This document shows positions 1 through 8,342 of a stretch of DNA of 64,000 nt, piece by piece. Position 1 is the first letter of the stretch. Each line of letters starts with the position of its first letter. Source of the stretch: JAIRNF01 sp031551125 (GTDB lineage Bacteria > Bacteroidota > Bacteroidia > Bacteroidales > UBA932). The translations under genes and the position numbers were made by a program. The notes under the pieces were generated by a model that was not told the origin of the DNA, did no database searches, and was given only the letters and a program-made list of their open reading frames with translations. The stretch spans positions 1 through 64,000 of the forward strand of contig JAVBOB010000003.1 in the NCBI GenBank assembly GCA_031551125.1. The letters are read 5' to 3'.

Positions 1-630
1 CATAACGGCTCCTTTTTCAATCAGGTCTTTATAAGCTGTATGGACAGACACTTTACGCATATTTTCAACAGCAATTCCCGGCCATGCGGTTTTAATAATC
101 CCCGGTTCAATGATGATGACATCTATACCAAATGGTTTGACCTCATTGCGGAGGGCATCGCTGACAGCTTCGAATGCGTGTTTACTTGCAAAATACCAAC
201 CTCCCAGCGAGGTAGATATCTTGCCGCCGATTGAAGTGATATTCACTATTTTCCCTTGTCCTTTTTCACGCATATAAGGCAAAACCAATTGAATCAGCCG
301 GACTGCCCCGAACAAATTCACATCCAACTGGCGCTTCGCATCATCGATCGGAACATCTTCAATAGTTCCGTATTGTCCGAATCCTGCATCGTTAATCAGT
401 ATGTCGATATGTCCTTCGGCTTTACTGATAAGGCCTACCGCCGCAACCATGGAATCCTCTTTTGTTACATCCATGAAAACAGGAGTAACACCTAATGACT
501 TCAAGTCATCCATTTTTTCCATCCGGCGTGCAGCCCCATAAACAGTATAGTTGCCGGATTTTGCTAATAATTTAGCTGTCAACTTACCCATTCCGGATGA
601 AGCTCCGGTTATCAAAACTACTTTTTTCAT
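1..630 (-). CDS. SDR family oxidoreductase (3' end beyond left edge)
   Basis: Short-chain dehydrogenase/reductase, an NAD(P)-dependent oxidoreductase of unknown substrate. The frame is open from the ATG at 630 to the window edge (210 codons). Visible motifs are the Rossmann glycine motif TGASSGMG at residues 8-15, an NDAG at 80-83 where NNAG is usual, catalytic Ser133 (NITS), and YxxxK as Tyr146/Lys150, followed by the EPG motif around 175-177. The R-R after the first strand (residues 35-36) suggests NADP preference, by family knowledge. The C-terminal substrate lid is cut off. It reads away from a gene-free stretch and a tRNA-Arg and may belong to an accessory island; its substrate cannot be deduced. 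Confidence 0.9.
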   Translation of the reverse strand, partial: MKKVVLITGASSGMGKLTAKLLAKSGNYTVYGAARRMEKMDDLKSLGVTPVFMDVTKEDSMVAAVGLISKAEGHIDILINDAGFGQYGTIEDVPIDDAKRQLDVNLFGAVRLIQLVLPYMREKGQGKIVNITSIGGKISTSLGGWYFASKHAFEAVSDALRNEVKPFGIDVIIIEPGIIKTAWPGIAVENMRKVSVHTAYKDLIEKGAVM

Positions 631-1276
631 GGTTCAATATTATCTTATGACTAATTGAGCAACTGTTTTAAAACTCTAAATTTAAATAACCACCTACTAA
701 TACAACAAATACGAAAGTAAAAAGTTTCCCGGAGCGAAAAGTGCTTTTTAAAGCCTCAAAGAGGCAGAATATTTTTGTCCGTATCTGACCGATTTCAATT
801 CCACTGTTGCCACAGTTATTTTATTCTCAACATCATTCCTCTTTCCCATTCCTCATTATTGTAGGCATCCTGACCGACTGTTTTTAGTTCGATTGGCAAA
901 GGTATCCCAGGGATGTGAAACGATATTTTTTTTACACAAAATCTTCCTGCTGCACTGCGTTTGAGAGTATTTTGAACAAAAAATTTCTCTTATGTCACCT
1001 CCTTGACCTTTTGCCGCCAATACGAAACAAAAAACAGCCGACCTGACGGATGCCGCAGAAAAAAGTCATAGAAAAGAGAAACGAAATAACGAAACAAAAG
1101 AACAACCTCACATCGGGAATTAACATAAAAATTGTTATGAAATCAGGTCAGGCAAAGTGCTGCCAATATGCGACTTAGGCAAATATTCGCTACGCTTTTC
1201 GGGCGGGGTAAAAACCGTAGCGGAAAAGTTTCTTTTGTTGCCTTAACCCTGTCTTGCCAATGATGGACAAAACAGA
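631..1276. other. gene-free region between SDR gene and tRNA-Arg
   Basis: No convincing reading frame is present on either strand. It contains poly-T/A runs, a purine-rich block (about 1065-1110), and a 7-bp inverted repeat CGCTACG (1188-1194) / CGTAGCG (1216-1222) enclosing a G-rich loop. The texture differs from the hairpin-repeat-rich intergenic DNA elsewhere in the window. A position beside a tRNA-Arg gene is a common place for integrated elements, but no integrase gene or duplicated tRNA 3' end is visible here. Confidence 0.5.
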
Positions 1277-1310
1277 AAAACCTCCTAAAATCAACGTTTT
1301 AGGAGGTTTT
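1277..1310 (-). terminator. intrinsic terminator downstream of tRNA-Arg(TCT)
   Basis: A perfect 10-bp stem CCTCCTAAAA (1281-1290) / TTTTAGGAGG (1297-1306) with loop TCAACG, flanked by A and T tracts that extend the stem. It could work in both directions; on the minus strand it lies about 45 nt past the tRNA 3' end. Confidence 0.8.
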
Positions 1311-1356
1311 GTCATTGCCTTTTCGGGTCTTGTCTATGTCGATTTTGACCCTTTAG

Positions 1357-1430
1357 TGATCCCGACAGGATTCGAACCTGTGACCCACAGATTAGAAATC
1401 TGTTGCTCTATCCAGCTGAGCTACGGGACC
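1357..1430 (-). tRNA. tRNA-Arg (anticodon TCT)
   Basis: A full cloverleaf is readable on the minus strand: acceptor GGTCCCG / CGGGATC (one G-T pair), D-arm, anticodon stem ACAGA/TCTGT with loop TTTCTAA giving anticodon TCT (reads AGA), T-arm ACAGG-TTCGAAT-CCTGT, and discriminator A. CCA is not encoded. tRNA-Arg genes are frequent integration sites for mobile elements. Confidence 0.95.
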
Positions 1431-1575
1431 ATTTTACTATTTTCAGGTCGCAAAGGTAAGAAAAAACCGTATTTTTCAAAGTCTTTACTTCAAAATCCAC
1501 TGCATACTGCAATAAATCTAATCTTTTATAGAATTGCTCCTTCAGCGCTTTCAACCGCTTAACCGCTAGTATAAG

Positions 1576-2451
1576 CTAGCCGTATATCTCCTTCTTAGCG
1601 GCCTTCAAGGTATTTTGCATTAGCATAGCGCGGGTCATGGGACCTACGCCGCCGGGTACAGGGGTAATGTAGCTGCACTTGGGGGCTACCTCGTCAAACT
1701 TTACATCGCCCACCAGCTTAGCCTTACCGCTAGCGCCTTCAACGCGGGTAATACCCACATCAATAACCGTTGTACCCTCGCTCACCATATCGGCGGTAAG
1801 GTATTCGGGAATGCCTATGGCGGCAACAATAATATCGGCCTGCAGGCATAGCTCCTTCAAGTTTTTGGTGCGGCTGTGGCAAATAGTTACCGTACAATCA
1901 CCGGGCGTTGCGCGCTGAGATAGCAGGTTAGCCACCGGACGACCCACAATGTTGCTACGCCCCAGCACCACACAGCTTTTACCCGATGTAGGAATGTTAT
2001 AACGCTTCAACAGCTCCATAATACCATAAGGTGTAGCCGACACGTAGCTGGGCAACCCGATAACCATACGACCTACGTTTACGGGGTGAAAACCATCAAC
2101 ATCCTTTTTAGGGTCAATGGCCTCAATTACCTTTTGCTCTGATATGTGTTTGGGTAACGGTAGCTGAACAATAATACCATCAATGGCAGGGTTGGCGTTC
2201 AAGCTTGCTATTTCGGCCAGCAGTTCGGCTTCGGTTATAGTTTCGGGACGACGAACTACTTCGGAGTAAAAACCTACCTCGTGGCAATCCTTCTCCTTGT
2301 GCCCAACGTAAGCCTCACTTGCCGGATTGTTACCCACCAGTATGGCGGCCAAACCCGGTTGGCGACCTCCGGCAGATACTATTCGTCCAACCTCTTGCTT
2401 TATCTCGGTCTTGATATCGGCAGCCACTTTATTGCCGCTTATTAGTTCCAT
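1576..2451 (-). CDS. folD: bifunctional methylenetetrahydrofolate dehydrogenase/cyclohydrolase FolD
   Basis: Cytosolic one-carbon enzyme that oxidises 5,10-methylene-THF to methenyl-THF with NADP and hydrolyses it to 10-formyl-THF. The 291-aa length is normal for FolD. Seen: the catalytic-region signature YVGHKEKDCHEVG (residues 48-60; the Tyr48 and Lys52/Lys54 positions), VDGFHPVNVGR, the TPxGI motif, the Rossmann signature VVLGRSNIVGRP and the C-terminal TPVPGGVGPMT signature. The ATG at 2451 directly precedes conserved sequence. A near-consensus minus-strand -7 box (TATCTTTA, 2477-2484) lies about 30 nt upstream, so it is likely monocistronic. Confidence 0.97.
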   Translation of the reverse strand: MELISGNKVAADIKTEIKQEVGRIVSAGGRQPGLAAILVGNNPASEAYVGHKEKDCHEVGFYSEVVRRPETITEAELLAEIASLNANPAIDGIIVQLPLPKHISEQKVIEAIDPKKDVDGFHPVNVGRMVIGLPSYVSATPYGIMELLKRYNIPTSGKSCVVLGRSNIVGRPVANLLSQRATPGDCTVTICHSRTKNLKELCLQADIIVAAIGIPEYLTADMVSEGTTVIDVGITRVEGASGKAKLVGDVKFDEVAPKCSYITPVPGGVGPMTRAMLMQNTLKAAKKEIYG

Positions 2452-2609
2452 ACGCTACGGTTTTAGTTATTGGATGTAAAGATACACACATTGAATTGAT
2501 TATAAAGCAACAAATACGTTAACGCTTATCAGGAAATGGCGTAGGCGGATGAATGCCGTTTTACAATAGACCTCTTCGGAAAATACTTAACTACTCGTTT
2601 TTGTTTCCT

Positions 2610-2830
2610 TCCCGCTATTACAGGTAACCCCAAGGGGCTGAACAACAATAACCCCGTATGCAATACGGGGTAGTGGAGCAGAAGTTAAGGTGGCGCAGGG
2701 AGCACCATCCTTCTTTAGAAAAAAGCTAGCGCTCCCTGCGCAATCGAACTCACCGGCATATACCGTGGCTGTACACCCACGGTTATTTATAGTCAGCCCC
2801 ATTCGGGGCAACCGTTACGTCCAATCCATA
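2610..2830. repeat. hairpin-array repeat
   Basis: A chain of short inverted repeats fills the folD upstream gap: CCCC-AA-GGGG near 2629, an ACCCCGTAT/ATACGGGGT palindrome (about 2652-2672), GCGCAGGGAGC (about 2693-2703) paired with GCTCCCTGCGC (about 2730-2740), CCGTGG/CCACGG, and GCCCC-ATTC-GGGGC. A 74-codon minus-strand frame crosses it but is only the read-through of the palindromes. The architecture matches the other hairpin arrays in this window, while the sequence differs. Confidence 0.65.
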
Positions 2831-2889
2831 CTATTTGGAAAAGGTATTTTCCGAAGAAGTCTAATTTTCAAAACCGGAAACCTCAACAA

Positions 2890-2919
2890 AAGAGCCGTAG
2901 GCTGATGCTCACGGCTCTT
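2890..2919 (-). terminator. intrinsic terminator after TPR gene
   Basis: Stem AAGAGCCGT (2890-2898) / ACGGCTCTT (2911-2919) with A- and T-rich flanks on both sides. It lies 48 bp past the stop of the minus-strand TPR gene and could work in either direction. Confidence 0.7.
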
Positions 2920-2966
2920 AAAAAAAATAGACAAGCGTTGCAGCTACTATACCAATACGCACGATT

Positions 2967-3806
2967 TTAGCTGAGCAACGATAGCTCTCCGTCTATCTGC
3001 TGCAAGTATATCTTGTCGGGATAATCAACATAGATACCGGGAAGGCTTTTACCCGACATGTAGTAGGTTCTAGCTTTTTTAAGGTTGGCAATAGCATTCG
3101 GCTTATTGCCCTTCATTTTGTAAGCCATAGCAATGTAGAAATGAGCATCGGCAAGGCAATCGTTTGATTTCAGCTGCTTATTCAGCGTGTTTATTGCTTC
3201 ATCGGCTTTACCAACGCTAAGCTGCATAACCCCCAAGTGCAGGTAATCATATTGTCCCACACTTCCGGAACGGTATAGCTGATTTTCCATAATACCTATG
3301 GCCTTCTCCTTATCGCCCAACGCGCTGTAGCAAAGCGCCAGTACTACGTTCAGGTGATAGCCTCCGTTATCGGTAAATCCAATGTCTGCACCTTTTTTTA
3401 GAGCAGCAAACTTTTCAATATCGGCAATGGCGCCTTGGTAGTCTCTCAAAAACAGGAAACGAGCGCCACCACGATAGCCCAGATACGTTTCGGGAGCATA
3501 CTCTACTGCCCTATCAATAATTTGCTTCCACTGCAAGTACTCGCCACGTTTGAGGTAAGGAGTAGCTTTTACGTAGTACACCGGAGCAAAGTTGGGACAG
3601 GCGGCAATAGCCGAATCACAGCTCATTTGTGACATACGGCTACCTTGCCTATACTGAATATCCCATACTCCCGACTCATACTTTTTACAAGCGTCATAGC
3701 AAGGAGTTCCTTTTTTATAAAGCGCATCACAGGCAGATTGTGCCGATGCGTTAATACCGCATAAACAACATACGGCAATAAAAGTATATATATATGCTTT
3801 TTTCAT
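2967..3806 (-). CDS. secreted tetratricopeptide-repeat protein
   Basis: A 279-aa exported protein with an N-terminal signal peptide ending near NASAQ (residue 23) followed by TPR-like helical repeats through the middle and C-terminal half (for example the segments beginning CYSALGDKEKAI and AYKMKGNKPNAI). TPR domains mediate protein-protein contacts; no enzymatic motif is visible. The ATG at 3806 is preferred to the in-frame GTG one codon upstream. It starts 11 bp after the stop of the TonB-C-like gene on the same strand, so the two probably form an operon. Periplasmic or surface location is inferred; the partner is unknown. Confidence 0.75.
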   Translation of the reverse strand: MKKAYIYTFIAVCCLCGINASAQSACDALYKKGTPCYDACKKYESGVWDIQYRQGSRMSQMSCDSAIAACPNFAPVYYVKATPYLKRGEYLQWKQIIDRAVEYAPETYLGYRGGARFLFLRDYQGAIADIEKFAALKKGADIGFTDNGGYHLNVVLALCYSALGDKEKAIGIMENQLYRSGSVGQYDYLHLGVMQLSVGKADEAINTLNKQLKSNDCLADAHFYIAMAYKMKGNKPNAIANLKKARTYYMSGKSLPGIYVDYPDKIYLQQIDGELSLLS

Positions 3807-3817
3807 CACTAGCTGCT

Positions 3818-4381
3818 TTAGGGTAGTATTTGTTCTATCTGACCATCCTTCAGCTTAATAGTAAGCTGCTGGTAGTAATCGTATGCCACCGCGCCGGGAG
3901 TGCCGGAAGGGCTAAGAAAGTTGGTAACAATACCATCTTTATCACTTGCATACTGTATCTCCCATCCATCCAGCGATTTGCACAAGCTCATCAAGCGTTG
4001 CTGAATAGCCGCTTCAAAGTGGGCGGTTTGGCCGTTCATATCCATTTGGTACAAGCGGAAGCGTCCCGTTTGTCCTTTGCAGTTTACCATAAAGCGAATG
4101 GTAATGTAGCCCGTTTGTCCGTCAACAGGGCCTAAGCTGTAGCCCTGAACAAAGTGTTGAATTACGCGATACTTATCTCCTTTGATACGCAATGCGCCAC
4201 CATAAATGTTATACGGAAGAGCTCTCGCTTCATTGCAAGGTTGAAATGACGGGTCATCCAACGCTTTATCAAACGGAATGTCGCCCACCTTGTCATTGTA
4301 CTTTTTCTTGAAAAGCGCCATCTGCGCCGATAATGGCACCGATACCGACACAAGTAGTAAGAATAACAACGTTTTCTTCAT
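3818..4381 (-). CDS. secreted protein with TonB C-terminal-like domain
   Basis: A 187-aa protein with a clear signal peptide (cleavage near PLSAQ, residue 20). The segment around residues 92-135 (IRFMVNCKGQTGRFRL...) resembles the beta-strand pattern of TonB C-terminal-like domains found in Bacteroidota secreted proteins, without the membrane anchor or proline-rich linker of a true energy transducer. First gene of an apparent two-gene unit with the TPR protein. Function unknown; the domain assignment is by motif impression and would need a profile search. Confidence 0.6.
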   Translation of the reverse strand: MKKTLLFLLLVSVSVPLSAQMALFKKKYNDKVGDIPFDKALDDPSFQPCNEARALPYNIYGGALRIKGDKYRVIQHFVQGYSLGPVDGQTGYITIRFMVNCKGQTGRFRLYQMDMNGQTAHFEAAIQQRLMSLCKSLDGWEIQYASDKDGIVTNFLSPSGTPGAVAYDYYQQLTIKLKDGQIEQILP

Positions 4382-4601
4382 AAAGAATGGTTTTGGTTTA
4401 TATGATTGTTATTTAAGGGACAATTTTGGGTGGAGCAGCTTAATACGCATTAACGTATGCATTAGATAGGTACAATTGCCAGCGAAGCGAAACAACCCAT
4501 TCAAGAGATTGCTTCGCTTCGCTCGCAATGACGTGCTTTTTATACTGCATGACCTTGTTACTACATTTTGTATCTTGAACCTTCAACTCTAAGCCAAACC
4601 G
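4382..4601. repeat. intergenic with inverted 'cattgcgagcg' repeat
   Basis: A pair of inverted segments (about 4476-4536) of the type GCGAAGCAATCTCTTGA...CATTGCGAGCG occurs here. Related copies lie at about 10290-10378, 34270-34366, 53636-53676, 58826-58860 and 63336-63400. No coding sequence is seen. Confidence 0.6.
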
Positions 4602-5924
4602 CTAGCGTCTTTTTCCGGCCAAACGTTGCAGCTTATTTCCACCACTCATATTTTTCATCATCTTGCGGGTTTCCTCAAACTGTTTCAACAATCGGTTTAC
4701 CTCCGTGATGTTCGTTCCGCTTCCTTCCGCAATACGTTTACGACGACTACCGTTCATTAACAAGGGATTTTCGCGCTCGGCAGGAGTCATGGATTGTATG
4801 ATGGCCTCAATGCTCTTAAACGCATTATCATCAACGTTTATATCCTTCATCATTTTACCAACGCCGGGTATCATGCCCACCAAATCCTTGATGTTACCCA
4901 TCTTCTTAATTTGCTGGATTTGGTTATAAAAGTCGTTGAAGTTAAACTCGTTCTTGGCAATTTTACGTTGCAGCTTACGCGCTTCCTCTTCGTCAAACTG
5001 CTCCTGTGCTCTTTCTACCAACGATACGATGTCGCCCATACCCAAAATACGGTCGGCCATACGTTCGGGGTAGAACACATCCAACGCTTCCATTTTCTCA
5101 CCGGAGCTGACAAACTTAATGGGTTTGTTGACTACGGAACGAATAGATAAGGCCGCGCCACCGCGCGTATCACCGTCGAGCTTGGTTAGCACTACGCCGT
5201 TAAAATCGAGCCTGTCGTTAAACTCTTTGGCCGTATTTACCGCATCCTGTCCCGTCATGGAGTCAACCACAAACAACGTTTCGTTGGGGTCTATGGCTTT
5301 CTTAACGGCAGCAATTTCGTTCATCATTTCCTCATCGATAGCCAAACGTCCGGCAGTATCGACAATCACGGTATTGTAGCCCTGTACCTTTGCGTACTTA
5401 ATAGCATTCTTTGCTATTTCAACGGGATTTTTGTTTCCTTCTTCGGTATATACCGGCACATCAACCTGTGTACCCAACACCTTAAGCTGCTCAATAGCGG
5501 CAGGACGATACACATCACACGCTACCAGCAAAGGCTGACGGCCTTTCTTTGACTTTAGGAACAACGCCAGCTTACCGGAAAAGGTTGTTTTACCGGAACC
5601 TTGCAAACCTGCAATAAGAATAACGCTGGGTGTACCTTTGAGATTAATTTCGGTTGCTTGTCCGCCCATCAGCTCGGCCAGCTCGTCATGCACCAGCTTC
5701 ACCATCATCTGGCTCGGGCGAACGGACTTAAGCACATCCTGTCCTAACGCTTTAGCCTTTACATCATCAGTAAACGACTTGGCTACCTTGTAGCTCACGT
5801 CGGCATCAAGCATAGCCTTGCGAATATCTTTAAGCGTTTCGGCAACGTTAATCTCGGTGATTTTTCCTTCACCTTTCAGCAGCTTAAACGAACGTTCTAG
5901 GCGTTCCGATAGACTTTCAAACAT
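4602..5924 (-). CDS. ffh: signal recognition particle protein Ffh (SRP54)
   Basis: GTPase subunit of the signal recognition particle, which brings ribosomes making membrane proteins to FtsY and SecYEG. The 440 aa cover the N helical bundle (about 1-90), the G domain with P-loop GLQGSGKTT (106-114), DTAGR (189-193) and TKLDGDTRGGAALS (247-260), and the methionine-rich M domain (about 300-440) with GDIVSLVE and a basic C-terminus. Start at ATG 5924 matches the family N-terminus MFESLSERL. Flanked by a repeat-bearing intergenic region upstream, so probably transcribed alone. Confidence 0.98.
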   Translation of the reverse strand: MFESLSERLERSFKLLKGEGKITEINVAETLKDIRKAMLDADVSYKVAKSFTDDVKAKALGQDVLKSVRPSQMMVKLVHDELAELMGGQATEINLKGTPSVILIAGLQGSGKTTFSGKLALFLKSKKGRQPLLVACDVYRPAAIEQLKVLGTQVDVPVYTEEGNKNPVEIAKNAIKYAKVQGYNTVIVDTAGRLAIDEEMMNEIAAVKKAIDPNETLFVVDSMTGQDAVNTAKEFNDRLDFNGVVLTKLDGDTRGGAALSIRSVVNKPIKFVSSGEKMEALDVFYPERMADRILGMGDIVSLVERAQEQFDEEEARKLQRKIAKNEFNFNDFYNQIQQIKKMGNIKDLVGMIPGVGKMMKDINVDDNAFKSIEAIIQSMTPAERENPLLMNGSRRKRIAEGSGTNITEVNRLLKQFEETRKMMKNMSGGNKLQRLAGKRR

Positions 5925-6362
5925 ATTGTAGTACTAAATTTTAATCGCGTGTAATTCTCAAAAATCAAATGAACACCTTGCTGTAAGGCGTTCTAAAAAT
6001 AAATTGCGCAAGTTACAACAAAGTGTTAATCTATGCAAAATTATTTCACTAACCAAAGAGAAACGATAGCCCGGCTTGGATTTAATGTATTATGAAGTTT
6101 GTTTCAGCCAATACTTTTCTCCTAAACAGGCTCCGCTAGAAGCCCAATCTTTGTAGTAAACAAAACGCTTTGCTTAACTCGCTCCGCTAGGAGCGACATC
6201 TTACCACTCATCAAGCCTTCAAGTTGCTGCTCCTAACGGAGCAGGACTCCAACTACAATTTTCCTGTTCTACAAAGAGGTTGCTCCTACGGAGCAAATCA
6301 CCCCTCGCACAGATCTTTGCTAACGCACGTTTGTAACATGTGCTAGCATGAGCAACTATACT
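5925..6362. repeat. intergenic with 'gctcctacggagc' hairpin repeats
   Basis: Four palindromic modules occur at about 6129-6300: GGCTCC-GCTA-GAAGCC, CGCTCCGCTAGGAGCG, GCTCCTAACGGAGC and TGCTCCTACGGAGCA, spaced by 30-80 bp of A/T-richer DNA. The layout resembles the palindrome-plus-spacer units at 29629 and 53278 but with different arms. No open frame is supported. Confidence 0.6.
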
Positions 6363-8162
6363 CTACATCCGCTCCGGAACATCAATACCCAGCAAGCCCA
6401 TAGCCCGTTTGATAACGGTAGCAACCTGTGCGGAAAGCACCAAGCGTAGCTGCTTTACATCGGTATTTTCTTCTCTCAGTATCGAGTAATCGTGGTAAAA
6501 CTGGTTGTACTCCTTAACCAGCTCATAGGTATAGTTGGCTACCAGTGCCGGAGACAGCTCCTCTCCGGCCTGACGTACCAGCTCGGGGAAATCTTCCAGC
6601 AGCTTTACCAGCTCTACTTCTTTAGCGTTCAGCTGAACGGGTTTGAGTGCTGTATTTACACTAAGCCCTTGTTCCTCCGCCTTGCGCAACACCGATTTGA
6701 TACGCGCATGTGTATATTGTATGAAAGGGCCTGTATTACCGTTGAAATCGATAGACTCCTTGGGGTCAAAGAGCATGGTTTTTTTCGGGTCAACTTTCAG
6801 AATAAAGTATTTCAGCGCACCCATACCCACCATACGGCTTACGTTGGCGGCCTCAGCTTCATTCAAGCCATTGAGCTTACCCAGCTCTTGCGACATTTCG
6901 CGAGCATCGGCCACCATTGTTTCTATTAAATCATCGGCATCTACTACCGTACCCTCGCGAGATTTCATCTTGCCCTCGGGCAGCTCTACCATGCCGTATG
7001 ACAGGTGATGAAGACTATCTGCCCATTCAAAACCCAGCTTCTTAAGCACCAGCTTAAGCACTTGGAAGTGGTAGTTTTGCTCGTTGCCTACCACGTACAC
7101 CAGCTCGCTGAGCGTATATTCGGCAAAGCGTTGTTGAGCCGTACCCAAATCCTGTGTCATATATACAGATGTTCCGTCACTACGCAGCAGCAGCTTCTGG
7201 TCTAACCCGTCATTGGTAAGGTCAACCCATACCGAGCCATCCTCCTTTTTGAAGAATACGCCCTTATCAAGCCCTTGCTGTACAAGCGATTTACCCAACA
7301 GGTAGGTTTCCGATTCGTAGTAAACCTTATCGAAATCAACACCCAGTGCTTTGTAGGTTACATCAAAACCTGCGTACACCCAACCGTTCATGGTTTTCCA
7401 CAAGTCAACAACAGTGGTGTCTTTAGCCTCCCACTTACGAAGCATTTCCTGCACCTCGAGCAGTATAGGGGCTTGCTTCTCGGCATCATCTTTTGGTGTA
7501 CCTTTCGCTTCCAGCTCGGCCACCTGTTTCTGATACTCCTTATTGTAACGCACGTAGTAATCGCCTACCAAGTGGTCTCCTTTCTTTCCGCTTGATTGCG
7601 GCGTTTCGCCATTACCAAACAGCTGCCAAGCCAGCATTGACTTACAGATGTGGATACCACGGTCGTTAATTAAGTTTGCTTTGACAACCTTATGCCCGTT
7701 GGCTTTCAGCAATTCGGCCACCGCATAGCCCAACAGGTTGTTACGAATATGTCCTAAGTGCAACGGCTTGTTGGTATTGGGTGATGAGTACTCCACCATT
7801 ACCGTTTTACCTGTTGGTGCAGCATAGCCAAAATTAGCATCAGCTAGCGAGCTGCTTAAGCGTTGCAGCCAAAATGAAGGCTTCAGCTTCAAATTTAAAA
7901 AGCCCTTTATTACGTTGAACGATTCCAGCTCGGGCATTACCGGTTGCCCGTCGGCATTTGCCGATAGCAGGTACTCTCCCAACTCCTGAGCCGTTTGCTC
8001 CGGCGATTTTTTGCTTAGCTTGAGTAATGGAAAAGTCACCAGCGTGTAATCGCCTTCAAACTCCTTACGGGTTTTTTGCAGCTGTAGCTCTCCTACCTCG
8101 GCGTTATACAGCTTGCCGATAGCCGCCTGCAACGTTTGGGTTATTCGTTTTTCTATGGTCAT
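6363..8162 (-). CDS. argS: arginyl-tRNA synthetase
   Basis: Class I aminoacyl-tRNA synthetase that charges tRNA-Arg with arginine in the cytosol. 599 aa, normal length. Seen: the ArgRS N-terminal additional domain (about 1-100), HIGH-type motif HLGH at residues 135-138 in NKPLHLGHIRNN, a long catalytic core, the degenerate KMSKS counterpart KMKSREG, and the DALR anticodon-binding domain ending in VPERM. The best promoter box (minus strand, 8334-8341) lies 170 bp upstream, with a C/G-rich hairpin repeat between it and the start codon. Confidence 0.97.
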   Translation of the reverse strand: MTIEKRITQTLQAAIGKLYNAEVGELQLQKTRKEFEGDYTLVTFPLLKLSKKSPEQTAQELGEYLLSANADGQPVMPELESFNVIKGFLNLKLKPSFWLQRLSSSLADANFGYAAPTGKTVMVEYSSPNTNKPLHLGHIRNNLLGYAVAELLKANGHKVVKANLINDRGIHICKSMLAWQLFGNGETPQSSGKKGDHLVGDYYVRYNKEYQKQVAELEAKGTPKDDAEKQAPILLEVQEMLRKWEAKDTTVVDLWKTMNGWVYAGFDVTYKALGVDFDKVYYESETYLLGKSLVQQGLDKGVFFKKEDGSVWVDLTNDGLDQKLLLRSDGTSVYMTQDLGTAQQRFAEYTLSELVYVVGNEQNYHFQVLKLVLKKLGFEWADSLHHLSYGMVELPEGKMKSREGTVVDADDLIETMVADAREMSQELGKLNGLNEAEAANVSRMVGMGALKYFILKVDPKKTMLFDPKESIDFNGNTGPFIQYTHARIKSVLRKAEEQGLSVNTALKPVQLNAKEVELVKLLEDFPELVRQAGEELSPALVANYTYELVKEYNQFYHDYSILREENTDVKQLRLVLSAQVATVIKRAMGLLGIDVPERM

Positions 8163-8177
8163 TTTTTATCGGTTATA

Positions 8178-8218
8178 GGCCTCTCCCCTAGCCCCTCTCC
8201 AAAAGAGAGGGGAATAGG
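8178..8218. repeat. 'cctctcccctagcccctctcc' hairpin repeat, copy 1
   Basis: A ~40-bp module with inverted halves CCCCTCTCC / GAGAGGGG. It lies in the inferred argS 5' leader. Related copies occur at about 10221-10262, 10820-10862, 16120-16163, 16268-16312 and 55889-55935. Confidence 0.7.
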
Positions 8219-8333
8219 CTCTGACATTACACGTATCATACTTTATTTAGCAACACACTCTTCTGTCTTGAAAAAGCAAAATGATTAAGTTCTATTTTTC
8301 GCTTCACGCTTCACATCTAACGCTTCACGTTTG

Positions 8334-8341
8334 CAAAGTTA
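8334..8341 (-). promoter_or_regulatory. predicted -7 box for argS
   Basis: TAACTTTG on the minus strand fits the Bacteroidota sigma consensus TAnnTTTG. It lies immediately past the stop of the M28 gene and about 170 bp upstream of argS, giving a long leader that contains the copy-1 repeat. Confidence 0.5.
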
Positions 8342-8342
8342 G

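Noticed and set aside
1..1430. Complete genomic island with integrase
   Set aside because: No integrase or matching tRNA 3' duplicate in the visible sequence; kept only as a weak finding.
2587..2811. 74-codon minus-strand frame in the folD upstream gap
   Set aside because: It is built from the palindromes of the hairpin array; no start signal or family similarity.
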